Origin: Vigna angularis
Taxonomy: Eukaryota > Streptophyta > Magnoliopsida > Fabales > Fabaceae
NCBI RefSeq assembly: GCF_016808095.1
Contig: NC_068970.1
Coordinates: 16,598,501 to 16,662,500 of the forward strand
Reading direction: 5' to 3'
DNA: 64,000 bases
The notes below the pieces were generated by a model, which saw nothing but the letters and a program-made list of their open reading frames with translations, was not told the DNA's origin and made no database searches. Positions 1 through 26,457 of the stretch are shown here, one piece after another (within the stretch, counting starts at the first letter, position 1; each line of letters opens with the position of its first letter). Position numbers and translations under genes: made by a program.

Positions 1-164
1 GATGCTATAAACCATATTATAATCAGCAGTCTTTAATTTCTTCTGCTTTTGTATATTTGGCTTTATTTCGAATATTGATGTACAGTGGGTAAAAATGGAT
101 TGAATTCAATTTGGTTGGTAGTTTTTTAGTTTCCATGCAAAAGCATGACACTGTTGTACTTTAA

Positions 165-2903
<2,739 letters not shown>

Positions 2904-3880
2904 ATGTGCCTTTTCCTAAAATTTTGTATCTTTCTGCTTCAGTATATATATTTTGAAATGTGTTTGTCTCAGTTCTGTAAAGATTCATCAGTCCTTACGA
3001 CTTAAACAACTTTATGTGAGAAAAATTACTAAAATCAAGTGAAAGAACCAATATTACACATATCATTGGTTAGTTGGTTATTCATTATTGTTTTGTTTGA
3101 CTAAAAGACAGAAGTTGTCATTGTCGCATTTTCCTTCTACTGTTCTTTATCATAATTCTGAAAGCTAGCAAGGAATGTATTCAAAGGTAGAAGAATGTAT
3201 TACCCCACAGTACTTCAAAAGAATAATAAGTAACTTGCTGATATAGGTTTAACATCTTTATCTCAAAGCTCATATTCAGAGTTATAAATTTAACATGTAA
3301 ATTTTATAAAACTTTTTCAACGTAACTTGCTGATATAATATATCATGTAGGACTCTTGAATTTTAAATAAAATATTAAGTCGTAAGAATAGAAAATAAGC
3401 TTTTATGGTAAAATTAATTATTTTTTAATAAATTATAAAAATAATTATATTAAATTAGATTTTCTAATATTCTTTTATGAGATTAAAAATTATAATGAGA
3501 TCTTAAAAATGATGAAATATAACGAGAATAAAAGAGTAAAATAAAAACTTATGACATGAGCTTTAGCATGAAGATAGTTTAAGATGATATTCAGTCTTCT
3601 ATTACACAACAGGAAGAAATTGATGGAAATATTTGATGAGCAAAGCATGACTGTGAGCATATTATATTAAGATTGAAAATATTATTTTCCTAAGAGTTTC
3701 AAGATATAAAATTGAATAGACTTTCTCCATTTTATTTTAAAACCTCAAATCGTTGAATGGAGATGGATAATATTTTCATGAACATTGAAAATCGAAAGGG
3801 TAAAGGTTATATAAAGTTAACGGGCAACACAGACAAAAATGGATGAGGAAAGTAGAATGTAAAGTTAATTCCTCAAGGAA
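2904..3880. other. 3' flank of RABH1 copy A and spacer to the PPR fragment
   Basis: This holds the 3' untranslated region of copy A and AT-rich spacer. It aligns by eye with 20708-21666 downstream of copy C with scattered substitutions and small indels, so it was duplicated together with the genes. I see no further gene. Confidence 0.6.
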
Positions 3881-4288
3881 ATGGGTGTTAGGGGGAAACA
3901 GGAGCAAGTGCTGTTTGCGGCACTGGAGTCATGGAAGGAGGTGCAGGAGTTGACCCAGCTTTTGGTCCAACTGGTCGTTTCTGGCCTCTCCCAACACTCT
4001 CTCTTTGCCACCTTAGCCATCAAGAAACTGTGTTCCCATTCCCTCACTCTCCCACGCGCCACTTCCTTTTTCGACCATCTCCACAATGCCGATGCGTTTC
4101 ACTGCAACACCATCATCCGCGCCTACACTCGTAAGCCCGATTTCCCTGCTGCTCTTTGCTTCTACTACCACAGAATGCTCGCCCGTTCCGTCCTTCCCAA
4201 CCAGTGCACTTTCCCCCTCTTGATCAAACTTTGTACCGACATAGGGTCGCTCCGAGAAGGGTTAAAGGGTCATACCTAGATTATTAAA
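3881..4288 (+). pseudogene. Truncated 5' fragment of a PPR gene
   Basis: This is a near-identical copy of about the first 133 codons of the full PPR gene at 21667, starting at the same ATG (MGVRGKQEQVLF). It breaks after the GLKGH motif and the reading frame stops at 4279. From 4289 the sequence becomes RABH1 intron 2, matching about 17437 onward in copy C. The junction lies in a shared TTAAA at 4284-4288. A PPR protein this short would have only the first few repeats, so it is a duplication by-product rather than a working RNA-binding protein. The order RABH exons, broken PPR, RABH intron is the signature of a tandem duplication with one breakpoint in the PPR gene and the other in RABH1 intron 2. 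Confidence 0.88.
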
Positions 4289-6590
4289 CTTTTTTGTCTT
4301 AATCTCATAACTTTTAGTCTCACTGCAATGTCTATTTGCAATGGTTTCCAAATGTTGTTAGCTCTTCTTGTGTATTCCTTTGTAATTTATAGTATGAAAG
4401 CAGCTTTTGGTTTTGAAGTGGATTGATTTAAGATGAACATGATGCTATAAGCCATATTATAATCAGCAGTCTTTAATTTCTTCTGCTTTTGTATATTTGG
4501 CTTTATTTTAAATATTGATGTACAGTGGCTAAAAATGGATTGTATTCAATTTGGTTGGTAGTTTTTTAGTTTTCATACAGAAACATGACACTGTTGTACT
4601 TTAATTGAATGATTTCAAGATTTTGTCCTCTCAAAATCTCACATTTCTTTTCATGTGTCGCAGGGATGCAGCTGGACAGTAAAGATTTAGTTAGAAGTCT
4701 TATTCCAAGCTACATTAGGGATTCATCTGTTGCTGTTATTGTTTATGACGTTGCAAGTAAGCCACATAGATGTGCTTTATTTCACCTATTTCCTTCGCAG
4801 TTTATAGTTTCTTGGAATTTCACCACAACAATTACCAATAAGTAATTATATTTGTTTTCTTCGATGCCGGTTAATTAAAACATAGATTTTGTAGAGCTGA
4901 GTTGGCATTCATTATTTATTTCTTACTGGGGAAGAAGAGTTATATCTGAGAGGAACATGTACTTGGAATATTAAAAGAGAACAAAAAAGTTTCACCTCAT
5001 TTAAGTTATTCCATTTTCTTTCTTTAGAATGTGACTGAAATATTTATTTTTCACATAAGGTGGGTCTAAAGGTTCCTGTGGCAACTAGGTGATACATTAT
5101 CAGGAACCAGAGCTTCTTAATAGTAGCTTCCTCTTGCAGCTGCTACTTATTATTCTTAGACAACATGATCTGAACGATTCAAATAACTTGTGCATAGGTT
5201 TTGTTCATTGCTCCTAAACAAAATAATGGTTTGTTCATTGCTCCTAAACATAGTGATGGGATGCTTTCTTATTATTTGCTGTTCTCATCATATAGGCCGC
5301 CAGACTTTCCTAAACACACCAAAGTGGATAGAAGAGGTGTGCAGTGAAAGAGGCAGTGATGTTATTGTTGTTCTTGTTGGGAACAAAACTCTTGTGGACA
5401 AATGGTAATTGCTAATCAATGGTAGACTGACTTCATAAAATACTTTATATGGCCCTGTTGCATGACATGGCTCTTTTATCCGCAATCTTCTAATGACCTA
5501 TTTCATGTTCATTTTTGGCTAATTACTAATTCAACACTAACGGAAAGTTTGGGCTAGTTTAGTAAAGAAGATATTGTTTGACCAAGGAAAGTACACCTGC
5601 TCAAATAATGATTTCATTCTTTACAGTCACTGGCTAGACTGTGGGATGAGACTCAGATCAATGCTTTGAGCTATAGATGGAAGTTAATAAAAATTGGTCA
5701 ATCATATAAAAGAGGATTAGTGTTTCATGGTTAAATGAGTTATGAATTATCTAAGATATTAACTACATAACTGGAACAGTTAAGGTGCCACTGTTCTCAG
5801 CCTTGAGTAGTTCCTTGAGAATGAATGACTCACAACAAGTAAGTCCACTAAGATGAAATGAATAACAGCTCAAGCTTTAGATTAGACAGATACATCACAA
5901 ACTTCCTTTGCAATGTATAAAAGACCTAGAGAAAACTAAGAATCTATTCGCTCTCTTCTTTTCTTCAATGTGTTTATGATCAGGATATGTGAACATCATA
6001 GAGAGAGATATCTGGGCAGAGTGGGAGGAGGGATGTTATCCTATTTTGGCTGTCCTTGCACTGTGCTGTTATATTTGCAGAAAAAACCTGTTAAAAGCGT
6101 GTCTTCTTCTTGCTAATGACTGAATAGTTTCCTGACCTAGTGAATTTGGAACAAACCGTGCAATTGGGAATTATTATTTCTGGTGATATTAAATAATCTC
6201 GTTTTGTTTAGAAGTTCTGTCATGAAGCTGCAAAAGAAAAAGTATTACGGGACTCCCTAAAATAAGCTAATTGAAAATTGTTTTAATTGTGATTTTTTCT
6301 TACTTCATTAGATATCATGAACTTTTTCTTGTTCTTCACTTCTAAATCCTAATCATTTCCTTAAAGTTTTTGCATTTGAAAATTTTGTTTTAAATCGTGG
6401 TTTGTCCTGTGTCTAACTTGCTATATATTATGTTATGTGCAGGCCCTTTTTCAGAAAAATTGCTGTAACATTACCAGGAATGAAAACATTGTCCCGTGCG
6501 ACATGGTTGATGTATACTTAAAGTCTACAACTGGCAACGCTCAATCTCAACCTAGTCTAGTGGATGTGCATGTTAATTGTAGTTTTTCAT
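4289..6590 (+). pseudogene. RABH1 copy B: decayed, chimeric Rab6 pseudogene
   Basis: Exon 3 (4664-4756) has an in-frame TAA at 4680-4682 just after DAAGQ and a 4-bp insertion near 4690. Exon 4 (5296-5404) has lost one codon, the Asp of the essential NKTD motif, and has Arg to Cys and Arg to Trp changes. Exon 5 is missing. At about 6275 in intron 4 the sequence stops resembling copies A and C. Exon 6 (from 6443) has a 1-base frameshift and an S/T/N/Q-rich tail (KSTTGNAQSQ) unlike the tail of A and C, so its 3' end seems to come from another RABH1 paralog. There is no start exon: the copy begins at the junction inside intron 2. It cannot encode a GTPase. Confidence 0.88.
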
Positions 6591-6789
6591 GTGTTGGCCA
6601 CCTTTTGTTGTGTTTTTGGTTTTATGTAGGATTTTTCTGTAGTTTTCTACAACATTATCTAAAATTAGATGAAAGAATATATACAAGCAGCGTAGGGTAG
6701 GGGTTGAATATAAGTTCAGTAGAAAAGAATTATTGTTGTTAATTGGGTATGTTTGCCATAATGCATAAAAGTATTTAAGCTCCCCAACC

Positions 6790-8245
6790 CAAACATGGTC
6801 ACTTCTTCCCAAACAATAACAGAATTGATCTAAGTAACAACATCACATGAAACAAAGCAGGTTTACTTGTTAAAATAAATAAAAAACAACCATCGAAACA
6901 AGAAAAAGTATAGGAAGCAAAGGCAAAATAAACGAAGAGTAGCGAACAAAATTCTGTAAGAGTCTGACTAATAGAGAACAACAAAGTTTCATACACCAAA
7001 TATGGTCACTTCCTCTCAAATGACAATGGATCTAAGTAACCACATCAAAGTTGAAACAAATCAGGTTAATTTGTTAAAATCAAAATAAAACTTACTTTCA
7101 AAACAGAAAAATAGTAGGGGGCAAAGGCAAAATTCATGGAGAACAGCAAACAAAATTATGTACAAGGTCTACTTAATAGAGAACAATGAAGTTTCGAATT
7201 CATATACCAATCATGCTCACTGCTTCTAAACAACTGCATAATTATACTAAGTAACCACATCACAGTCAAAACAAGTCAAGTTAATTTGTTAAAATCAAAA
7301 TAAAACTGACTTTCGAAGGACAAATATAAATGGAGAACAAAGACATAATAAGTGAGGAGCATCAAACAAAATTCAGGGTTTGTCTAACGAAAAAAAACAA
7401 AGTTTGATGTACCAACCATGGTCACTTCCTTCCACAGAATGTATTTGACTAACCACATCATAACTGAAACAATCCAGATTAACTTTTTAAAATCAAAACA
7501 AAATTGACTTTCGAAAGACAAATATAAATGGAAAACAAAGACAAAATAAGTGAGAAGTAACGAACAAAATTTTGTACCAAATCTGTCTAAAGGTAAAAAA
7601 ACAAAGTTTGATGAACCAACCATGATCACCTCCTCCCATACAACAACATAATTGATATTATTAACCACATCACAAATAAAACAACTCAGATTAACGTGTT
7701 AAAATTAAAATAAAACTGACTTATGAAATAGGAAAAATAATGGAGAGTAAAGGCAAAATAAGTGAAGAACAGTGAACAAAATTCTATACAAAGTCTACCT
7801 AATGAAAAAAAAAAACAAAGTTTCATGTACCAACCATGGTCACTTGCTACCAAAGAGCTGCACAATTGAACTAACAATTACACTAAATAACCACATCACA
7901 ACTAGAACAAGTCAGATTAATTGCTTAAAATGAAAATAAAACTGACTTTTGAAAGACAAATATAAATGGGAAACAAAGGTAAAATAAGTGGGGAGCAGCA
8001 AACAACAAGATCTACATAATAAAAAATACAAAGTTTGATGCACCAATTACGGTCACTTCCTCCCAGACAACAACGTAATTGATCTAAGTAATCGCATCAC
8101 AACTTAACCACGTCACAATTATTGGTTCAAATCAAAATGCAACTAACTTGTGAAACATTCAAATAAGTGGGTAGCAAAAGACAAACAAAGTGGAAATCAC
8201 CCCACAAAATCATGTATAGAGTTTGCACAATAGAAAACAACAGAA
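6790..8245. repeat. Degenerate tandem array, about 7 units of ~208 bp
   Basis: The marker string ATGGTCACTTCCTCCCA and variants recurs near 6796, 7001, 7212, 7419, 7621, 7836 and 8050, spaced 202-215 bp. Each unit also carries an AACCACATCACAACTGAAAC-like segment, an AAAATCAAAATAAAACTGAC segment and a run ending near ACAAAGTTTCATGTACC. The units differ by many substitutions and small indels. Minus-strand open frames inside are fragments of the repeat itself and not credible genes. Confidence 0.82.
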
Positions 8246-20707
<12,462 letters not shown>

Positions 20708-21666
20708 ATGTGTCTTGTCCCAAAGTTTTGTATCTTTCTGCTTTACGCTATTTATTTTGGAATGTTTTTGTCCAAGTTCTGTAAAGATTCATCAGTCCTT
20801 ACGACTTAAACAACTTTGTGTGAGAAAAATTACTAAAATCAAGTGAAAGAACCAATATTACACATATCATTGGTTAGTTGGTTATTTATTATTGTTTTGT
20901 TTCATAAAAGACAGAAGTTATCGTTGACGCATTTACCTTCTACTGTTCTTTATCATAATTATAAAAGCTAGATAGGAATGTATTCAAAAAGAATGTATTA
21001 CCCCACAGTACTTCAAAACAATAATAAGTAACTTGCTGATATGGTTTAAGATCTTTATCTCAAAGCTCACATTCAGAGTTATAAATTTAAAATATATATT
21101 TTATAAAACTTTTTCAACTAAACTTATATTTTATAAAACTCTTGAAATTTAAATAAAATTTGAAGTCGTAAAAATAGAAAATAAGTTTTTATTTTAAAAG
21201 TAATTATTTTTTAATAAATTATAAAAATAATAATGTTAAACTAGATTTTCTAATATTCTTTTATTAGATTAAAAATTATAATGAGATCTTAAAAATGATG
21301 TAATATAACGAGAATAAAAGAATAAAATAAAAATTTATGACATGAGCTTTGACATGAAGATAGTTTAAGATGATATTCACTCTTCTATTACACAACAGGA
21401 AGAAATTGCTGGAAATATTTGATTAGCAAAGCATAACTGTGAGCATATTTTATTATAAATTGAAAATATTATTTTCCTAAGAGTTTTAAGCTATAAAATT
21501 GAATAGACTTTCTCCATTTTATTTTAAAACCTTAACTCGTTGAATGGAGATGGTTAAGATTTCATGAACATTGAAAATCGAAAGGGTAAAGGTTATATAA
21601 AGTTAACGGGGAAAAGAGACAAAAATGGAGGAGGAAAGTAGAATGTAATGTTAATTCCTAAAGGAA
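20708..21666. other. Spacer between RABH1 copy C and the full PPR gene
   Basis: 3' untranslated region of RABH1 and AT-rich spacer, then the PPR upstream region. It is the duplicated counterpart of 2904-3880. No additional gene is seen. Confidence 0.6.
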
Positions 21667-23457
21667 ATGGGTGTTAGGGGGAAACAGGAGCAAGTGCTGT
21701 TTGCGGCACTGGAGTCATGGAAGGAGGTGCAGGAGTTGACCCAGCTTTTGGTCCAACTGGTCGTTTCTGGCCTCTCCCAGCACCCTCTCTTTGCCACCTT
21801 AGCCATCAAGAAACTGTGTTCCAATTCCCTCACTCTCCCACGCGCCACTTCCTTTTTCGACCATCTCCACCATCCCGATGCGTTTCACTGCAACACCATT
21901 ATCCGCGCCTACACTCGTAAGCCCGATTTCCCTGATGCTCTTAGCTTCTACTACCACAGAATGCTCGCTCGTTCCGTCCTTCCTAACCACTACACTTTCC
22001 CCCTCTTGATCAAACTTTGTACCGACATTGGGTCGCTCCAAGATGGGTTAAAGGGTCATGCCCGGATTATTAAATTCGGCTTCGGGTGTGATTTGTTCGC
22101 TCGGAATTCGCTGATTCGGATGTACTCTGTTTTCGGAAGAGTAACGTTTGCCCGCATGCTGTTTAACGAATGCTCTAGGTTGGATTTGGTTAGTTATAAC
22201 TCCATGGTTGATGGATATGTGAAGAATGGGGAAATTGGTGCCGCTCGCCAGTTGTTTGATGAAATGCCTGAGAGGGATATTTTAAGTTGGAATTGCATGA
22301 TTGCGGGGTATGGGGGAATTGGGGATTTGGATACAGCTAATGTGTTGTTTGAGACAATGCCTGAGAGGGATGTTGTTTCTTGGAATTGCATGATTGATGG
22401 GTGTGCCAAGGTTGGGAATGTTTCTCTGGCTGTTGAGCTTTTCAATCGGATGCCTGCGTCTGTTAAGAATGTGGTTTCCTGGAATTCCATGTTGGCGCTG
22501 CATGCACGTGTGAAGAATTATGATGAGTGTTTGAGGCTGTTTGGGAGAATGATGGAAGGAAGAGAGACAATGCCGAATGAGGCTACCTTAGTGAGTGTGC
22601 TCACGGCATGTGCGAGTTTAGGGAGGCTTGGTATGGGCATGTGGGTTCATTCTTTTATCAGAAGTAACAACATTAAGTCTGATGTCTTGCTTTCAACATG
22701 TCTGCTGACAATGTATGCAAAATGCGGGGCTATGGATTTGGCCAGGGATGTTTTTTATGAGATGCCGGTCAGAAGCGTTGTGTCATGGAACTCTATGATC
22801 ATGGGCTATGGATTGCATGGGAATGGAGACAAAGCTCTTGAACTGTTCTTGGAGATGGAGAAGGAAGGTATGCAACCAAATGATGCCACTTTTATCAGTG
22901 TGTTATCTGCATGTACGCATGCCGGAATGGTCATGGAGGGTTGGTGGTACTTTGATCTCATGCGTCGAGTTTACGAAATTGAGCCCAAGGTTGAACATTA
23001 TGGTTGCATGGTTGATCTTCTGGCCAGAGCTGGTTTGGTGGAAAATTCAGAAGAGCTGATAAGGAAGGTGCCCTTGAAGGCTGGATCTGCAATATGGGGA
23101 GCTCTACTGTCTGGTTGTACGAACCACTCTGACTCCGAGCTTGGAGAGATTGTAGCTAAGAGACTTATTGAGTTGGAGCCACAGGATATTGGCCCTTATA
23201 TTTTGCTTTCAAATATGTATGCTGCTCGAGGGAGATGGAATGACGTTGAACGTGTAAGATTGATGATAAAAGAGAAGGGGTTGCAGAAAGAAGCAGCATC
23301 CAGCTTGGTTCATCTCGAAGACTTTGAATCTAAATATTTTTTTAAGAATAATTCAGGCTATAGGAAAAGAATAATGTACTCGATGTTGAGTGAAATAGGA
23401 ACGCAGATGAAATTATCCGTTGGGCACTCAATTAAGGAAGACAATTTCATACCTTGA
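21667..23457 (+). CDS. PLS-class pentatricopeptide repeat protein, E-type
   Basis: An intronless 596-aa PPR protein. Such proteins bind organellar RNA in a sequence-specific way and act in editing, splicing or stability. Around a dozen repeats are visible from residue 70 onward, with signatures such as NTIIRAYTRKPD, DILSWNCMIAGYG, DVVSWNCMIDGCAK, VVSWNSMIMGYGLHG and SVLSACTHAG. A degenerate E motif starts at about residue 475 (AIWGALLSGC, ELEPQDIGPYILLSNMYA). There is no DYW deaminase domain; the protein ends FIP. The start ATG is shared with the truncated copy at 3881. The N-terminus is not an obvious targeting peptide, but organelle import is the usual fate of this family. Target RNA is unknown. 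The nearest families recalled are E-subgroup editing factors. Confidence 0.93.
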   Translation: MGVRGKQEQVLFAALESWKEVQELTQLLVQLVVSGLSQHPLFATLAIKKLCSNSLTLPRATSFFDHLHHPDAFHCNTIIRAYTRKPDFPDALSFYYHRMLARSVLPNHYTFPLLIKLCTDIGSLQDGLKGHARIIKFGFGCDLFARNSLIRMYSVFGRVTFARMLFNECSRLDLVSYNSMVDGYVKNGEIGAARQLFDEMPERDILSWNCMIAGYGGIGDLDTANVLFETMPERDVVSWNCMIDGCAKVGNVSLAVELFNRMPASVKNVVSWNSMLALHARVKNYDECLRLFGRMMEGRETMPNEATLVSVLTACASLGRLGMGMWVHSFIRSNNIKSDVLLSTCLLTMYAKCGAMDLARDVFYEMPVRSVVSWNSMIMGYGLHGNGDKALELFLEMEKEGMQPNDATFISVLSACTHAGMVMEGWWYFDLMRRVYEIEPKVEHYGCMVDLLARAGLVENSEELIRKVPLKAGSAIWGALLSGCTNHSDSELGEIVAKRLIELEPQDIGPYILLSNMYAARGRWNDVERVRLMIKEKGLQKEAASSLVHLEDFESKYFFKNNSGYRKRIMYSMLSEIGTQMKLSVGHSIKEDNFIP

Positions 23458-24887
23458 TAAAGAGCAGAGTCTCTATTTCAAACACTACCGAGAGAGGAGC
23501 ATTACGAGTTAAGAAATGAGACATGTTATGGATATCAAGGAAAAAGATACCGTAACACATAATAGCAGATGGCACTAAAAACGATGAGTTGCGGGATGGA
23601 GATTCTACGATGGGCCGGATTGGTTCCAATGAAGGCTTTTGGTCTCTGTATTTTCTGGTAAAAGATAATTCATTTATTTGATGAAGACCGGCATACTCCT
23701 TGTCTTCTTGGATGATTAAGTGACGTTGATAAATATCAATCCATAAAATCCACAGCAGAGAATAAATATTTGTAAGATGGGTTGTGAAGATGGGATGCAT
23801 AAGAATATTTTATCGACTTTGTTTCACAAGTGACAGTTCTTACTAGGCAAGAGTGTTGGGTCGTATGGTGGTGCATATATGAAATAGAAAATTAAGGAAA
23901 GCCAGTGGCAGGTCTAGGATGAGAGAGTGATATATCTCCAATACAAGGAACACACCCACATACAAAGAACATTTATAAACTACTTGTATTTATCTTGTAT
24001 CAAAGATACAAACTAGGACTCAAGACTACGTCTTTACTATTTCCTTAAGATTGATATCTACATCCATATCTTTCTGTTCAAATGCATGTAATTTTTGCAT
24101 TTTCTTTATTACATTCATGGCTGTATAATAGTTTATTTGATGTACTCTTGGAAATACCATGACATTGAATATTTTTTTAAGCCTTCAAATCTGTCTCTCT
24201 GCCCGCACAAACGCTCCAGTGTTGTTGGGCGAAGAGCTGGCAAACGAAATAGTTGGAGGAATTCTTTTGAGTTTATTAATTATTATTTTGGGTAAGTTCA
24301 TTCATTAATTTGTCAGTACTATATTTGCTCCATAAATTGTGAACTTGTTTGAGAGAAATGAAAGCATCACTCCAACTTTAAGCTACTTGACTTTCCAACA
24401 TCCAAAATTCGTCAGGATGCCATACTATATGTAAACCATCACAATGAAATTTATTCCATTTATTAATATTTCATGGCTTATTTTTGCATGGGGAGTTGCA
24501 ATGACCGAATCTTTTCTTGAATATTAGCGATAACCTTGATTATTTCCTGTCTCAAAGTATTGATATTCGTCTGTTTACCTTGTGATTGATTTACGGTATG
24601 ACAAGTTCAGTGGCTCAATTGTTGATCAATTGAAAGCTACAGAGAAACTAAATGACATTTCAGCATGCTTGTGAACATGATCGAAATATTTTAAACTAGG
24701 AAATATCCAGGGAGTAGGGTGACATGCTACAGTAAGATCACAAAATGTCCTCAGTCCTTGCTACTTCTGAGAAAAACAAATTATTGGAGGGCAATTAAAT
24801 AAGGTAAATCGATTGAACTCACTATACTTGACTTATTTTTTATTTCGTTACAAAGCAGATTAATAAATGATTAATTTTCTGCTTCTA
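23458..24887. other. Intergenic, no gene recognised
   Basis: 3' flank of the PPR gene and of the convergent expansin-like gene. A 66-codon open frame at 24095-24295 has a basic stretch (KRSSVVGRRAGKRN) but no family resemblance, so it is not called. Confidence 0.45.
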
Positions 24888-26457
24888 TTAGTTCACTTGT
24901 ACCCCTAAGTCGTACGTTTCTTCAGCCTTCCAGTCCTGTGGAATGTTATTAACCGGAACGATCCATGATTCGTCTTCCCCTTCTTCATCACTAAACAACA
25001 TCCTCAAACCCAAAGGTCCACTCGGTGGCGCAGTGGTGGTCCATACTGCTCCATGACTCCGATCCAGTAACTTGCACACAAAGTTCTCAGTCTGCACTCA
25101 GCAAAAAGATATTAAATTCATCACAATACTTTTCATCTATCTAACTGGACCCTACTGGTTCACCCTTTTAATGAAATATTCAACTTTCGCCAAGGTCTTA
25201 ACTAAATTAGATATTCAAAGATTTGATAAAATTGCTGATAAACTATTACCACGGGAAGGATAAAGCATACCTCGCAAAGTTGCACAGCAGTTATGTCTTT
25301 ACTTCCTTGTTGAAACCATAAGACAAAAGCCAAATAGTGAGGGTTGTTGCTACTCTCATGTATCTTAACTGTAATGTTTTTGCCTGGGTAGCTGCATGAA
25401 ACCCTGCAGATAACGAGAGAGGCCTAGTTCAGTCTCTTTAATTTATTGACTACATTCTACCTATAATTAAAGAAAATATAATAGTTGATGCAGCATGAAT
25501 TAAAAAGATTGTTCCACATGTGGAAGAATCATCTCACCGTCTATATTCAATATCAACTACGCCAAGAGCTAATAGAGAAGCAGCTGCATCCTTGTTGATA
25601 GCCATCCCACCAAAAGCTCGTTGGCTAAGAATGAAGTCAGTGTTAGCACTTGAGCCTTGGTCAGTTATTACTATCGTCACACCATTGCCTGAGCAATAAG
25701 CACTATTGCTACATCTCACCTGGCCATAGACTCAAATCCAATTATAATGAGAAATAATACTTTCAAACAATGAACTATAATATAATGTATACTGTTATTT
25801 TGCCACGCGCTGTTGTAGAATGTCTATCAAGTACAACTCATAAAATAGTGTTAAGATAATATTAAAAATAATAACTTCAGTTTGGAATTTTACTGTATAC
25901 TTTATTGTTATTTTAATTTATATGTTGAACCTTTGATGGAATTATAGATTATGAGCTCTTGCAATGCAAGATTAACCAAGAGGAAATGTCAAACACAACA
26001 AAAAATGAATAAAGTTGTGTGTATTAAAAGTGATATAAACCTACATATGGGTTCTGCATTAATTAATTGTGGTTTCCATTATCAGAAAACATATATGCAT
26101 GCTTATGTAACTAAGTATGTAGCTTGATGAGAACTCACCTGGTAACAGGCACCACAGCCAACACCATTTCGATAAAGATCAGATGCAGCTGATACATCCC
26201 CACCATTAACAGTGGCACCAAAGGAACCAAATCCACATGCACCAACTGCATTAAGTTATTAGAACATTTTATGTTAGCAAAATCCCATTACATCTTTGTG
26301 TTTGGTGGTCTTCAATCAGTTTAATTTTCTTACCGTCTGTGCCATTTTCTTCAGAGTTTGGGTAATATGCTGCACGAGATTGAATAAAGGAAGTATCTGC
26401 CAGAGTTTGCATGAAAAGAAAGGTGGCAAGAAGAGGACACAAAAGAGAAAGAGCCAT
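24888..26457 (-). CDS. EXLB1: Expansin-like B protein
   Basis: A secreted cell-wall protein of 249 aa. Five exons on the minus strand join in frame: 26457-26334, 26245-26139, 25719-25538, 25403-25271 and 25091-24888. An N-terminal signal peptide ([15 protein letters not shown], cut near TLADTS) precedes a six-stranded double-psi beta-barrel domain with [26 protein letters not shown] and the ITDQGSS and [12 protein letters not shown] blocks. A C-terminal CBM63-like domain follows ([38 protein letters not shown]). Family length is about 250 aa, so it is complete. Expansin-like B proteins lack proven wall-loosening activity; the HFD catalytic-type motif of alpha and beta expansins is not visible. 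Start chosen as the ATG directly before the hydrophobic leader; an in-frame upstream Met at 26517 has no support. Confidence 0.92.

Noticed and set aside
6573..7877. Several minus-strand frames with similar sequences (VTMVG, FCSLL, YFAF)
   Set aside because: They recur only because the 208-bp DNA unit recurs; none is longer than 94 codons and all differ in length.
22194..22503. Minus-strand frames inside the PPR gene
   Set aside because: They mirror the repetitive PPR coding sequence on the opposite strand.
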